A stretch of DNA of 64,000 nt from assembly GCF_024346055.1 (NCBI RefSeq), contig NZ_JAGQCH010000013.1, positions 1 through 64,000 of the forward strand. The letters are read 5' to 3'. A program made the position numbers and the translations under genes. Source of the stretch: Cyanobium sp. Cruz CV13-4-11. Its GTDB lineage: Bacteria; Cyanobacteriota; Cyanobacteriia; PCC-6307; Cyanobiaceae. A model generated the notes under the pieces. That model was not told the DNA's origin, did no database searches, and saw only the letters and a list, made by a program, of their open reading frames with translations. Numbering within the stretch: the stretch's first letter is position 1; each line of letters opens with the position of its first letter. Shown piece by piece: positions 9,399-16,801 of the stretch.

Positions 9399-9626
9399 AT
9401 GTCATCATCACTTCACCAAATCGAAGAGCAGGCTCGGTCACTCTCAGCAGAAGATCGGGCAAAGCTTGCGCAATTCATGCTTGAATCAATCCATAGTTCG
9501 ATCGAAGAAATAGAAGCTGAATGGTCTGAGGAGATTGCCCTGCGGATTGACGCATTTGAAAATGGAGATATTTCTTCGTATTCGGCGGCGCAAGTATTTG
9601 CAGAAGCCCGTCAGATCTTGCAGTGA
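9399..9626 (+). CDS. Addiction-module antitoxin (RelB/StbD-like)
   Basis: 75 residues beginning SSSLHQIEEQARSLSAEDRA. The pattern (helical LSAEDRAKLAQFMLESI, then IEAEWSEEIALRIDAFENG and a terminal AAQVFAEARQIL) is that of the short 'putative addiction module component' antitoxins found with RelE/ParE toxins. The stop overlaps the GTG of the following relE-like gene. The antitoxin frame is intact although the toxin is broken. The region is more AT-rich than the surroundings. Confidence 0.8.
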   Translation: MSSSLHQIEEQARSLSAEDRAKLAQFMLESIHSSIEEIEAEWSEEIALRIDAFENGDISSYSAAQVFAEARQILQ

Positions 9627-9925
9627 ATCGTGCTCGGTTTGTTGAGCCTGCAAGGCTTGAGGTTCTTGCTGAAGTCAGCTACTACCATCGAGTTGAAGCA
9701 GGGCTTTGAACTAAATTTCTTGAAGCTGTTGAGGATGCTACCGCTCGTGCTCTCGCATATCCATTGGCAGGCTCACCAGCTGAACATAGAACGCGGCGTG
9801 TTTTCCTCAGGGATTTTCCATTCGCACTGGTCTATCGCTCGGACGAACAGGGAATCACAATCTATGCACTGGCTCATCATGCACGCAGACCAGGTTATTG
9901 GCGGATTCGCACAGATGACCGCTAA
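9623..9925 (+). pseudogene. RelE/ParE-family toxin interrupted by one in-frame opal codon
   Basis: From GTG 9623 the frame gives NRARFVEPARLEVLAEVSYY, then HRVEAGL, TGA at 9707-9709, then TKFLEAVEDATARALAYPLA and RRVFLRDFPFALVYRSDEQG, ending ALAHHARRPGYW plus a short tail. Full length would be 100 residues with all RelE/ParE strands, including the basic C-terminal strand. The early stop leaves 28 residues. The ancestral codon is plausibly CGA (Arg), inferred from family pattern. The start overlaps the antitoxin stop. Confidence 0.85.
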
Positions 9926-10022
9926 CATCAAGATACAGAAGACGGGTGCGGAGGTTGCCTCCTATGCCGAAGCCGTGGCCCGCTTCTGATCTGGTGCGTC
10001 AGGTGATCGGAGGTCTTTGAAA

Positions 10023-10553
10023 GTGGAGCGCGATTTCGACCCACTTCTGCGGCGTTCTCAGTGGGTCCTGCTGATGGTCCACGAGCTGCACAAGCTCGGC
10101 TATCAAAGGCTGTGGTTCGTCCCAGGCATGTCACCGTCTGGGATGCACTGGCGGTGCTCAGTCACCCACGTCGGAAACATCAAGCGTACGCACGGGGCAA
10201 TGATGTGCGACTTCGACGATGCGGCCCACTACGCAACGGGGTAGGACAACAACTATTTCGGGTGGGAAGATGCGCAGAAGGACACGGCAAGACAGCTCGC
10301 TTCAAAGTTCTTCGACAGCTTCCCCGCCATCACCAAACTGGGCCAAGGTGCGGACTGGCCGTATGCCGGCTGGTACATCCAGATGCTCGGCTTGGCCGAG
10401 CGTGGGGTACTACCTGTCGCCTATTCCGACTGGTGCGGCGAGCCAGACCCAGGATGGCTGCCGACTACAGCCGGCTTGAATAGCGGGCTTCCTATGCCGC
10501 CCCGCGTGGTGGGCACTCAAGACGCCGGACCTGGCACATCGGATGACGGCTGA
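10023..10553 (+). pseudogene. Unknown conserved-looking protein interrupted by one amber codon
   Basis: GTG at 10023 lies 9 bases after a GGAGG site. The frame reads VERDFDPLLRRSQWVLLMVH, ...GYQRLWFVPGMSPSGMHWRC, then TAG at 10242-10244, then DNNYFGWEDAQKDTARQLAS and DWPYAGWYIQMLGLAERGVL, ending near 10553. The two halves read smoothly into each other in the same frame, with similar codon use, so a 176-residue protein with a single nonsense change is likely. No known domain was recognised. Its position beside the toxin-antitoxin and restriction genes suggests an island function, but none can be named. Confidence 0.6.
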
Positions 10554-10692
10554 GGTGGATCAACCGGTCAAAGGATGTGATGGCGAGCATCGAAGCGCTT
10601 GCTCAGATCTTCAACCGCGAAACCGACATCCCACGTTGATCCGCCACGACGACCACCCCTTCTGATCGCCCCCGGCCCCACCCCCTCCCCCC

Positions 10693-11678
10693 ATGGCCAC
10701 CAGCGACTTCTTCCGCCCCGATGACCGCTCGGCCCGTGAGGCGTTCCTGGCCGCCGCCCGTGTTGCCGGCGCCCGGCTCAGCAGCCAAGTCTTGCCCGAC
10801 CACCGCGGCCCCGCCGGCGAGTCGCTCGCCATCGATGCGGCGGCCCTGGGCCCCGCCGAGCCCGAGTCCCTGCTGCTGCTGATCTCCGGCACCCACGGCG
10901 TGGAGGGCCTGGCCGGATCCGGTTGCGAGGTGGGCGTTCTGCTGGACGAACTCCACGGCGCCCTGCCGGCCGGCGGCGGGGCGCTGCTGATCCAGGCCCT
11001 CAACCCCCATGGCTTCGCCTGGCTGCGCCGCGGCAATGAACACAACATTGATCTCAACCGCAACGGCCTCGACTTCTGCGGCCCCCTGCCCGAGAACCCG
11101 GCCTACGACGCCCTCCACGACGCCCTGCTGCCGCCCATTACACCCATCCCACCGGCCTCTTCTACGGCGGCAGCCGCCCCAGCTGGTCGCTGTCTACCCT
11201 GGAGAAGATCCTCTCCGAGCACCTAGGCCCGGCCTGCCGCCGCCTGGCGGTGATCGACCTGCACACCGGCCTGGGCCCCTGGGGCTACGGGGAGCTGATC
11301 GGCAGCGGCAGCACCGACGACGACTGGGAGCGGCTGCAACGCTGGTATGGCCCGGAGGTCACCCGGCCCGGCCAGGGCCCCTCCAGCTCGTCGGTGGTGT
11401 CGGGCTCGGTGCCGGTGTTTCTGCGCCGGATGTTTTCTGCGGTGGAGCTCACCTATCTGGCCCTGGAGTTCGGCACCCGGCCGATCGATCAGGTGCTGGC
11501 GGCCCTGCGCGCCGATGCCTGGCTGCACGCCGTGCCCGATCGCCCCACCCCCCACCGGGAGGCGATCCGCCGCCAGGTGCGCGACGCCTTCCTGGTCGAC
11601 AGCCCCGCCTGGCGGACCGCTGTGTACGGGCGCTGCGCCGATGTGGTGTTGCGGGCATTCCGGGGGCTGGCGGGGTGA
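10693..11678 (+). pseudogene. DUF2817 (M14-like carboxypeptidase fold) protein, frameshifted
   Basis: The first part reads LLLLISGTHGVEGLAGSGCE and NEHNIDLNRNGLDF; after a frameshift near 11131 it continues HYTHPTGLFYGGSRPSW, AVIDLHTGLGPWGYGEL and SAVELTYLALEFGT. These are the DUF2817 motifs, related to zinc carboxypeptidases: HxxE, the NxNR-like segment and the second His in DLHTGLG. The proposed change is one missing G in CTGCTGCCG(G)CCCAT. With it restored, a protein of about 328 residues results. Strongly GC-rich like the core genome, so perhaps an old host gene. Confidence 0.8.
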
Positions 11679-11735
11679 GCCGCAAGTCCGCTTGGCAGCT
11701 GGTAAGACAGGGATGCCGATGACGGGGTGCTTGCC

Positions 11736-11978
11736 ATGGCGGTGATCTCTCTCAAGTTGAGCGAGGCCCTTGATGCGCAACTCACCGAGCAGGCTCAACG
11801 GCGCCGTCTCAGCAAGTCTGAATTGGTTCGACGTGCGTTGACGGCGTTTCTCCAATCCCCAGAGCAAGGCGTGGAAGACGCAGCACAACCCTCCGCGGCT
11901 GATCTGTTGGCCGATCTTGTGGGCTGCTGCGAAGGCGGGCCTGCCGATCTGTCATCCAACCATGGGTTCCTTTCTTAA
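11736..11978 (+). CDS. Ribbon-helix-helix (CopG/VapB-like) antitoxin
   Basis: 80 residues. The N-terminus VISLKLSEALDAQLTEQAQR, then LSKSELVRRALTAFL, is a classic RHH DNA-binding domain. The C-terminal 'LADLVGCCEGGPADLSSN' segment is what usually precedes a PIN-domain vapC gene. Here the coding sequence runs directly into a truncated vapC remnant. The last few residues (HGFLS) are probably an artefact of the deletion junction. An alternative start is GTG 11727. Confidence 0.75.
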   Translation: MAVISLKLSEALDAQLTEQAQRRRLSKSELVRRALTAFLQSPEQGVEDAAQPSAADLLADLVGCCEGGPADLSSNHGFLS

Positions 11979-12129
11979 GCGCTATGAGAATGAGCCTGCT
12001 TCTCTGGCGGATGCCGCATTGATTCGCCTGGCGGAGATCAACGACTCGCCGTTGCTTCTCACGACGGATAGTGATTTCCAGATCTACCGCCGTCATGGAA
12101 GGCAAATGATTCCTCTGGTGCAGCCGTAG
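11962..12129 (+). pseudogene. VapC-like PIN-domain toxin, C-terminal remnant
   Basis: Only about 55 codons remain: MGSFLKRYENEPASLADAAL, ...LLLTTDSDFQIYRRHGRQMI. The SLADA and TDSDF motifs carry the third and fourth acidic positions of PIN-domain RNases. The N-terminal half with the first catalytic Asp is missing, deleted at the junction with the RHH antitoxin. Not expected to be active. Confidence 0.7.
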
Positions 12130-12207
12130 GCGTTGTCTGTTCGCCATCGCAGGGGCAGCCCTGGGCACCGCGGGGGCCAGAGTGTCCCTCCCCGGCGCCC
12201 ACCCCCG

Positions 12208-12564
12208 ATGCGTTTCCCCCTGGTGGCCCTGTGCGCCGTTGCTGCTCTGGTGATCCCGTCCCCCCCCCCGGCGGCCCACGCCCAGACCACCTGGCAGACC
12301 TGCAGCTTCAACGGACGCGCTGAAGCCTGCCTGGTCGCAGGCGGCTCCACCTCGTTCACGCTCACCTTTCGCTCCGACGGTAAGCAGATTGAGATGGAGA
12401 AGGTGGGCGAGCCCTGGACCTGCGGCCAGCGCGATCAGGAGGAATGCGGCAAGTTGCTGATCAACGAGCCCGGCACCCGCCGCACCACCCTGGCCGCCTA
12501 CCGGCAGACCTCCGCCGCCTTCCTGGTGCGCAGCGAGCGGGGGAACACCTACACGATTCCCTAA
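12208..12564 (+). CDS. Small secreted protein of unknown function
   Basis: 118 residues from ATG 12208. The N-terminus MRFPLVALCAVAALVIPSPP followed by AAHAQ is a clear Sec signal peptide with an AxA cleavage site. The mature part has four cysteines (TCSFNGRAEACL, TCGQ, ECG), which could form two disulfides, and ends RGNTYTIP. No known family recognised. Two other small secreted proteins with similar make-up lie on the integrated element at 29.1 and 29.8 kb. Confidence 0.65.
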   Translation: MRFPLVALCAVAALVIPSPPPAAHAQTTWQTCSFNGRAEACLVAGGSTSFTLTFRSDGKQIEMEKVGEPWTCGQRDQEECGKLLINEPGTRRTTLAAYRQTSAAFLVRSERGNTYTIP

Positions 12565-12648
12565 TGAAGGCGGTGGCCATAGGGCATTGGTTGAGTTGGC
12601 TTGCGCAGGCCTGAGGCGGCTACCTTTGCGTTGATGATGTGATGACGG

Positions 12649-12882
12649 ATGCCGACAATCCTCAGAAGCGGCCCGTACAGGTTCTACTTCTACAGTCACG
12701 AGCCAAACGAACCGCCTCGTGTTCATGTGGATAGAGATCAGGCATCATGCAAAGTCTGTCTCTCTCCTGTCGAACTTTCCTCCAGCCTTGGTTTTAAGGC
12801 CAACGAGCTTCGTGAGATTGAGCGGCTGGTCAGCATGAACAGAGCTATCCTGCTGAAAGCATGGGAGGAGCTTCATGGCTAA
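12649..12882 (+). CDS. DUF4160 protein (second DUF4160-DUF2442 pair)
   Basis: 77 residues: MPTILRSGPYRFYFYSHEPN, EPPRVHVDRD, then LSPVELSSSLGFKANELREI and WEELHG. This is a complete DUF4160 protein with the strand RFYFYS and the PPRVHV motif. It overlaps the following DUF2442 gene by 8 bases, so translation is coupled. Unlike the first copy near 2.1 kb it has no internal stop. Possible toxin-like partner of the pair; function unproven. Confidence 0.8.
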   Translation: MPTILRSGPYRFYFYSHEPNEPPRVHVDRDQASCKVCLSPVELSSSLGFKANELREIERLVSMNRAILLKAWEELHG

Positions 12883-13135
12883 CCCTGGCGAGCGGGTCAT
12901 CGAGGTTGCCTGCACAGAGGACAAGCTGATCGTCGACCTCGCAGATGGACGCTCTATCTCAGTGCCTATGGCTTGGTACCCGCGCCTGCTGCATGCCACC
13001 CCCTTGGAGCGTGGCAATTGGCAGATTGCCAGCGCTGGCTTTGGAATCCACTGGCCGGATATTGACGAGGATGTGAGCGTGGAGGGTTTGCTGCGTGGAG
13101 CGCCAGCGCCTCGGACGACGGTGCTGCACAGCTAA
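12875..13135 (+). CDS. DUF2442 domain protein (second pair)
   Basis: 86 residues. LIVDLADGRSISVPMAWYPR, then GFGIHWPDIDEDVSVEGLLR, matches the DUF2442 core, including the WPDIDEDVSV ending. It starts within the end of the DUF4160 gene. More similar in layout to the common DUF2442 type than the copy at 2.3 kb. About 60 bases after the stop is a short sequence also found after the first pair. Confidence 0.8.
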   Translation: MANPGERVIEVACTEDKLIVDLADGRSISVPMAWYPRLLHATPLERGNWQIASAGFGIHWPDIDEDVSVEGLLRGAPAPRTTVLHS

Positions 13136-13261
13136 TTCAGTCATGCTCCAGAGCTGCAGCCGAATGGACGTTGGCTCCATTCTTGTCTCTTTGCTGTCTG
13201 GTAATGGCAAGCGTCATCTGCATCCTCCCGATATCTCATTCGCGAAGCCTATCTTTTCGCC

Positions 13262-13921
13262 ATGAACAACCCCCATTCCCTCCTGGTCCTCGTCGGCAGT
13301 CCCCGCCGCTCCGGTAACTCAGCCGCGCTTGCCGCTGCTGTTCAGCGCGGCGCCGAGGAGGCCGGGACGCGAGTGACCTTGCGATTCCTCGACGACCACA
13401 TCGCCAGTTTCCTGCGGGACTGCCGCACCTGCCGGCGCGCCGACGGGGAGTGCGCCATCGACGATGGTTATCGCGCCCTGTTCTTTGACGACTTCCTACC
13501 CGCCGATGGGGTCGTCTTCTGTTCGCCGGTGTACTGGTATGGCCTGTCGGCGCAGACGAAGGCCTTTTTTGATCGCACCTTCTGCTACTACGCGGCGTCT
13601 TATCCGCAGTCCGCCGCTGTCATCGAGCGGATGTCGCGTAAGCGGATCGCCCTTGTGCTGGCCTCGGAGGAAACCTATCCGGGAGCCTCGCTGGGCATCG
13701 TGCATCAGATCCAGGAGTATTCCCGCTACACCCACTCGGAGTTCGTCGGCGTCGTCCGCGGTGTGGGCAACAGCCGCAGCGAGGTGGTTCGCGATCCAGC
13801 CGAACCGCTCCTGGCGGCCGAACAGCTCGGCCGGGAGATCTTCACCCGCCGCTATTCCGATTTCCGGCTCGATACGCAGCGGAGCGGGAGCGTCTGGCCC
13901 CGTGAGGATGGCCGGCCATGA
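13262..13921 (+). CDS. NADPH-dependent FMN reductase / flavodoxin-fold NAD(P)H oxidoreductase
   Basis: 219 residues. The flavin phosphate loop is GSPRRSGNSAAL at residues 12-23. CRTCRRADGECAIDD forms a Cys pair region often seen in iron-sulfur-flavoprotein-like members. FCSPVYWYGLSAQTKAFFDR is the hallmark segment of this family. A soluble enzyme that reduces flavins or quinone-like substrates. The substrate cannot be told from sequence. Convergent with the ABC transporter gene, 42 bases apart. Confidence 0.85.
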   Translation: MNNPHSLLVLVGSPRRSGNSAALAAAVQRGAEEAGTRVTLRFLDDHIASFLRDCRTCRRADGECAIDDGYRALFFDDFLPADGVVFCSPVYWYGLSAQTKAFFDRTFCYYAASYPQSAAVIERMSRKRIALVLASEETYPGASLGIVHQIQEYSRYTHSEFVGVVRGVGNSRSEVVRDPAEPLLAAEQLGREIFTRRYSDFRLDTQRSGSVWPREDGRP

Positions 13922-13963
13922 AGCGGCGTGGCCGTGATGGCCGTGGGACGGATCAGGACGCCC

Positions 13964-15919
13964 TCAGCAGGCCTCCAGGCTCCAGCCGCCCCGGCCGTCG
14001 AGCCGCAGCACCCGCTCGTGGAAGGCCGTCAGGCTGGGCCGGTGCCCCACGCTGATCACCGCCATCCGGGCCTGGCGCAGCAGCCCGTAGAGATGGGCTT
14101 CGGTGGCCAGATCCAGGGCGCTGGTGGCCTCATCCAGCATCACGAAGGCCGGCCGCCGCAGCAGCAACCTGGCGAAGCCCAGCCGTTGCTGCTCGCCGCC
14201 GGAGAGCACCTGCTCCCAGTCGGTTTCGGCCTCCAGATCGGGGTAGCGGCGCAGCAGCGGCTCCAGGCGGGCCTGGATCAGGGCCCGCCGCAGCTCCTCG
14301 TCCCCGACGGCTCCCGCCCCCGGCGGCAGGGTGTACAGCAACTGGTCGCGCAGGCTGCCCAGGGCCAGGTAGGGCTTCTGGGGCAGCACCAGCCACTCCG
14401 CTGCCCCCGGGGCCACCATCCGCCCGCCGGCGGCGGGCACCAGGCCGCAGAGCACCCGCAGCAGGGAGGTCTTGCCGCAGCCGCTGGGCCCGCTGATCAG
14501 CAGCCGCTCCCCGGCGCCCAGCTGCAGATCCAGGTCGCGCACCAGCAGGCCGTCGCCCCCCGGGTTGGCCACGGTGAGCCCCTGCAGTTGCAGCGCCGGG
14601 CCCACGGGGGTGGCCGGGGTGCCGGCGGGGCGGGCGCCGGTGGCGGTGCGCAGTTCGCCGATGCGGTGCAGGCTGGCGAACAGGCCGGAGAAGTCGTCGG
14701 CCCGATCGACAAGGAACGACAGCGCCGCCTGCACCTGGCTGAAGGCGATGCTGGCCACCGTCAGCTGTCCCAGCGATACCCGGCCGCTGAAGTAGGCCCC
14801 GGACAGCACCAGATAGGGCACGAACTGCATCAGGAAGCCGTAGAGGCCGCTGCCCTGGCCCACGAACGCCCGCCACCGGATCACCCGCTCCAGGTTCACC
14901 AGCACCTTCCCGAAGCGGCGCCCCAGGCCGTTGCGCTCCCAGGGTTCCCCCCGCAGGAAGGCGATGCTCTCGGCGTGGCGGCGCAGGTGCATCAGGGCGA
15001 AGCGGAAATCGGCCTCCAGGGCCTGCTGGCGGAAGGTGAGCGAGGCCAGCCGACGCACCAGCCGCAGGATCACCGCGTTGCCCGCAACAGTGGCGATCAC
15101 CAGCGTGAGCACCAGCGTGCCGCTGATGCCGAACAACACCAGCACGTAGGCCGCCAGCGCCAGCAGCGAGGCGCAGAACCCGAAGAACAGGCTGGTGGAG
15201 CTCACCACCGCCCGCTGCACGTCGTCGGCGATGCGCTGGTCGGGGTTGTCGATCGCACCGCTGGCCTCCAGCCGCAGGTAGGCGTGGCCCGTCAGGTAGG
15301 CCTCCGACAGGACGTTGGTGGTGCGATCCCGCCAGGCCAGCGAGAAGCGCTCCTGGCCGTAGGTGTTGAGGAACTGCACCGGCAGGGTGACCAGGTAGAT
15401 GGCGATCAGGCCGACGGCCGTGCCCCAGAAGCGGGGGGCGCTGCGCACGTTGAGCGCCTCCATCACCGCCCCGTTGCCCTCGGTGAAGGCCACGTCCACC
15501 GCCGTGGCCAGCACCAGCAGGGCCAGCAGCAGCGTCAGGGCCAGCCAGCGGCGGCGCAGGCCGGCGGCCATTCCTTGCGCCAGCGCCAGCCAGGCCGCCA
15601 GGGCAACCCCGGCCACCGCCAGGGCGATCGTCCCCTGGTGCTGGATTTCGTAGTTGTGCAGGGCGTCGCGCAGGTAGGGGAAGGCCTGATCCAGCCGGGT
15701 CGGGCCCAGCAGAGCGGTGAGCAACTGGCAGGCGCTGCCGGTCAGCAGCACCGCCCCCCCCAGGGCCAGGGCCGCCGAGGCCGCCAGCAGGGTGGCGCCC
15801 CGCAGCAGCGGCCGGCGACCATGGGCACCCTCCGAAGCGGGGGGCAGCAGCACGTCGGCGGCGAGGGAGCGGAAGGCGCCCGGCAGATGGGCGAAGCCCG
15901 CGTTCAGGGTGGGGGCCAT
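13964..15919 (-). CDS. ABC transporter, fused membrane and ATP-binding domains (SbmA/BacA-like TMD)
   Basis: 651 residues. The N-terminal half has about six hydrophobic segments and the motif region around TNVLSEAYLTGHAYLRLE and NPDQRIADDV typical of the 'ABC transmembrane type 2' family (SbmA/BacA and peroxisomal ABCD-like). The C-terminal ATPase carries Walker A GPSGCGKTS, signature LSGGEQQRL, Walker B FVMLDEATSALD and the switch histidine in ISVGHRP. A half-transporter that should dimerise in the inner or thylakoid membrane; the substrate is unknown (family members move peptides, cobalamin or acyl-CoA). The ATG overlaps the stop of a truncated upstream frame as TGATG. Confidence 0.88.
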   Translation of the reverse strand: MAPTLNAGFAHLPGAFRSLAADVLLPPASEGAHGRRPLLRGATLLAASAALALGGAVLLTGSACQLLTALLGPTRLDQAFPYLRDALHNYEIQHQGTIALAVAGVALAAWLALAQGMAAGLRRRWLALTLLLALLVLATAVDVAFTEGNGAVMEALNVRSAPRFWGTAVGLIAIYLVTLPVQFLNTYGQERFSLAWRDRTTNVLSEAYLTGHAYLRLEASGAIDNPDQRIADDVQRAVVSSTSLFFGFCASLLALAAYVLVLFGISGTLVLTLVIATVAGNAVILRLVRRLASLTFRQQALEADFRFALMHLRRHAESIAFLRGEPWERNGLGRRFGKVLVNLERVIRWRAFVGQGSGLYGFLMQFVPYLVLSGAYFSGRVSLGQLTVASIAFSQVQAALSFLVDRADDFSGLFASLHRIGELRTATGARPAGTPATPVGPALQLQGLTVANPGGDGLLVRDLDLQLGAGERLLISGPSGCGKTSLLRVLCGLVPAAGGRMVAPGAAEWLVLPQKPYLALGSLRDQLLYTLPPGAGAVGDEELRRALIQARLEPLLRRYPDLEAETDWEQVLSGGEQQRLGFARLLLRRPAFVMLDEATSALDLATEAHLYGLLRQARMAVISVGHRPSLTAFHERVLRLDGRGGWSLEAC

Positions 15920-15999
15920 CAGCGCCCCAGCTGGCGGTCAAACACCGAGCTCACCATGTCGAAGATGTCCATGTTGCCGACGTTGGCGAAGCTGCGCCG
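15919..15999 (-). pseudogene. C-terminal remnant of a gene formerly upstream of the ABC transporter
   Basis: Reading minus, RRSFANVGNMDIFDMVSSVF, then DRQLGR, ends in TGA overlapping the transporter ATG. Such a TGATG overlap is normal for coupled operon genes, so these ~25 codons look like the tail of a lost operon partner. The rest appears replaced by the divergent gene at 16043. Family not recognised. Confidence 0.35.
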
Positions 16000-16042
16000 G
16001 AGGGGGCATCGTTGGGCTCTGATCAGAGCGTTGTGGCGTGCG

Positions 16043-16801
16043 ATGGAGGAGAAACTCATCTTCGTGAGTGTGGGTGCCACCGCCACAGCGGAGCAGGAAT
16101 CCTTCGTGCGATCGATCGAGGATCGCTTGCGCAGTGAGTCCCTGATTCCTAAAACCGTCGGCCGCAACACCTTCAGCGCCGATGCACCGCTGAAGGCCAT
16201 CACCGAGCTGATGGACAAGTGTTCCGGGATCGTTGTGATTGCCCTGGAGCGCAGCTTTTTCCCTGCCGGCGTCGAAAAGCGCGGCGGTCCGCGTCAGGGG
16301 AATCTGGCGGACACACGGCTGCCGACACCGTGGAACCACATCGAAGCGGCGATGGCCTACACCAAGCACTTGCCGCTGCTTGTTATCGTCGAAGACGGAC
16401 TGAAAGCAGAGGGATTGCTGGAGCCGGGTTACGACTGGTACGTGCAGATCCTTCCCCTGGCCGAGGCGGCATTGGGCTCCAACGAATTCAACGGCGTGCT
16501 CGCCGACTGGAAGGAGAAGGTGCTGGCCCGAGTGCCGCGTGGGCCCCAGGCCCTCAATCCGGCCGAGCTGTCCATCGCCGACCTGCTCGGGGCCCTGCGG
16601 CCGGTCCAGCTGTGGAGCGTGGCGATCGCCCTGGCCGGTCTGCTGGCGGGGGCCTTCAGCCTCGGAGCCCGCCTGGTTCCCCCCTTCGGCGAACGGCCCA
16701 AGCCTGTCCAGGGCGCCCTCAGGCCGGCGCTGGCTCCGGGCGCGGTTGAATGTCCGTGCCGAAGCTTTCCTCCTGGTAAACCAGGCCGCAGTTCCGCTTG
16801 A
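16043..16801 (+). CDS. Unknown protein: alpha/beta (TIR- or deoxyribosyltransferase-like?) domain plus C-terminal membrane helix
   Basis: 252 residues. Residues 1-165 look like a compact alpha/beta domain: strand LIFVSVGATATAEQ with a Gly-rich turn, helix FVRSIEDRLRSE, strand CSGIVVIALERSFF, then TPWNHIEAAMAYTKHLPLLV with a conserved-looking E101 before a strand ending IVEDG. This strand order and the Glu before a strand recall TIR/nucleoside-deoxyribosyltransferase folds (inference only). Residues 190-212 (LWSVAIALAGLLAGAFSLGA) form one membrane helix. The ~40 residues after it overlap the convergent glycosyltransferase gene and may be non-conserved. The island context makes a membrane-anchored defence effector possible but unproven. 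Confidence 0.55.
   Translation: MEEKLIFVSVGATATAEQESFVRSIEDRLRSESLIPKTVGRNTFSADAPLKAITELMDKCSGIVVIALERSFFPAGVEKRGGPRQGNLADTRLPTPWNHIEAAMAYTKHLPLLVIVEDGLKAEGLLEPGYDWYVQILPLAEAALGSNEFNGVLADWKEKVLARVPRGPQALNPAELSIADLLGALRPVQLWSVAIALAGLLAGAFSLGARLVPPFGERPKPVQGALRPALAPGAVECPCRSFPPGKPGRSSA

Noticed and set aside
552-9925. Programmed stop-codon read-through or an altered genetic code
   Set aside because: Host genes use TAG and TGA normally as terminators (e.g. ftsH ends TAG, pyrB and psbO end TGA). The stops hit unrelated accessory genes, so pseudogenes are simpler.
10554-10692. Short frame MASIEALAQIFNRETDIPR after the broken unknown gene
   Set aside because: Too short to support; no partner or family pattern; could be a fragment of a lost gene.
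14130-15941. Second minus-strand frame overlapping the ABC transporter
   Set aside because: Arg/Pro/Gly-rich shadow in the wrong frame; no motif; the transporter frame carries Walker and signature motifs.
13928-16042. Very long plus-strand open frame opposite the ABC transporter (joined to the gene at 16043)
   Set aside because: The residues are His/Gln/Gly-rich with no motif and mirror the transporter's codons. Only the part from ATG 16043 looks like a protein.
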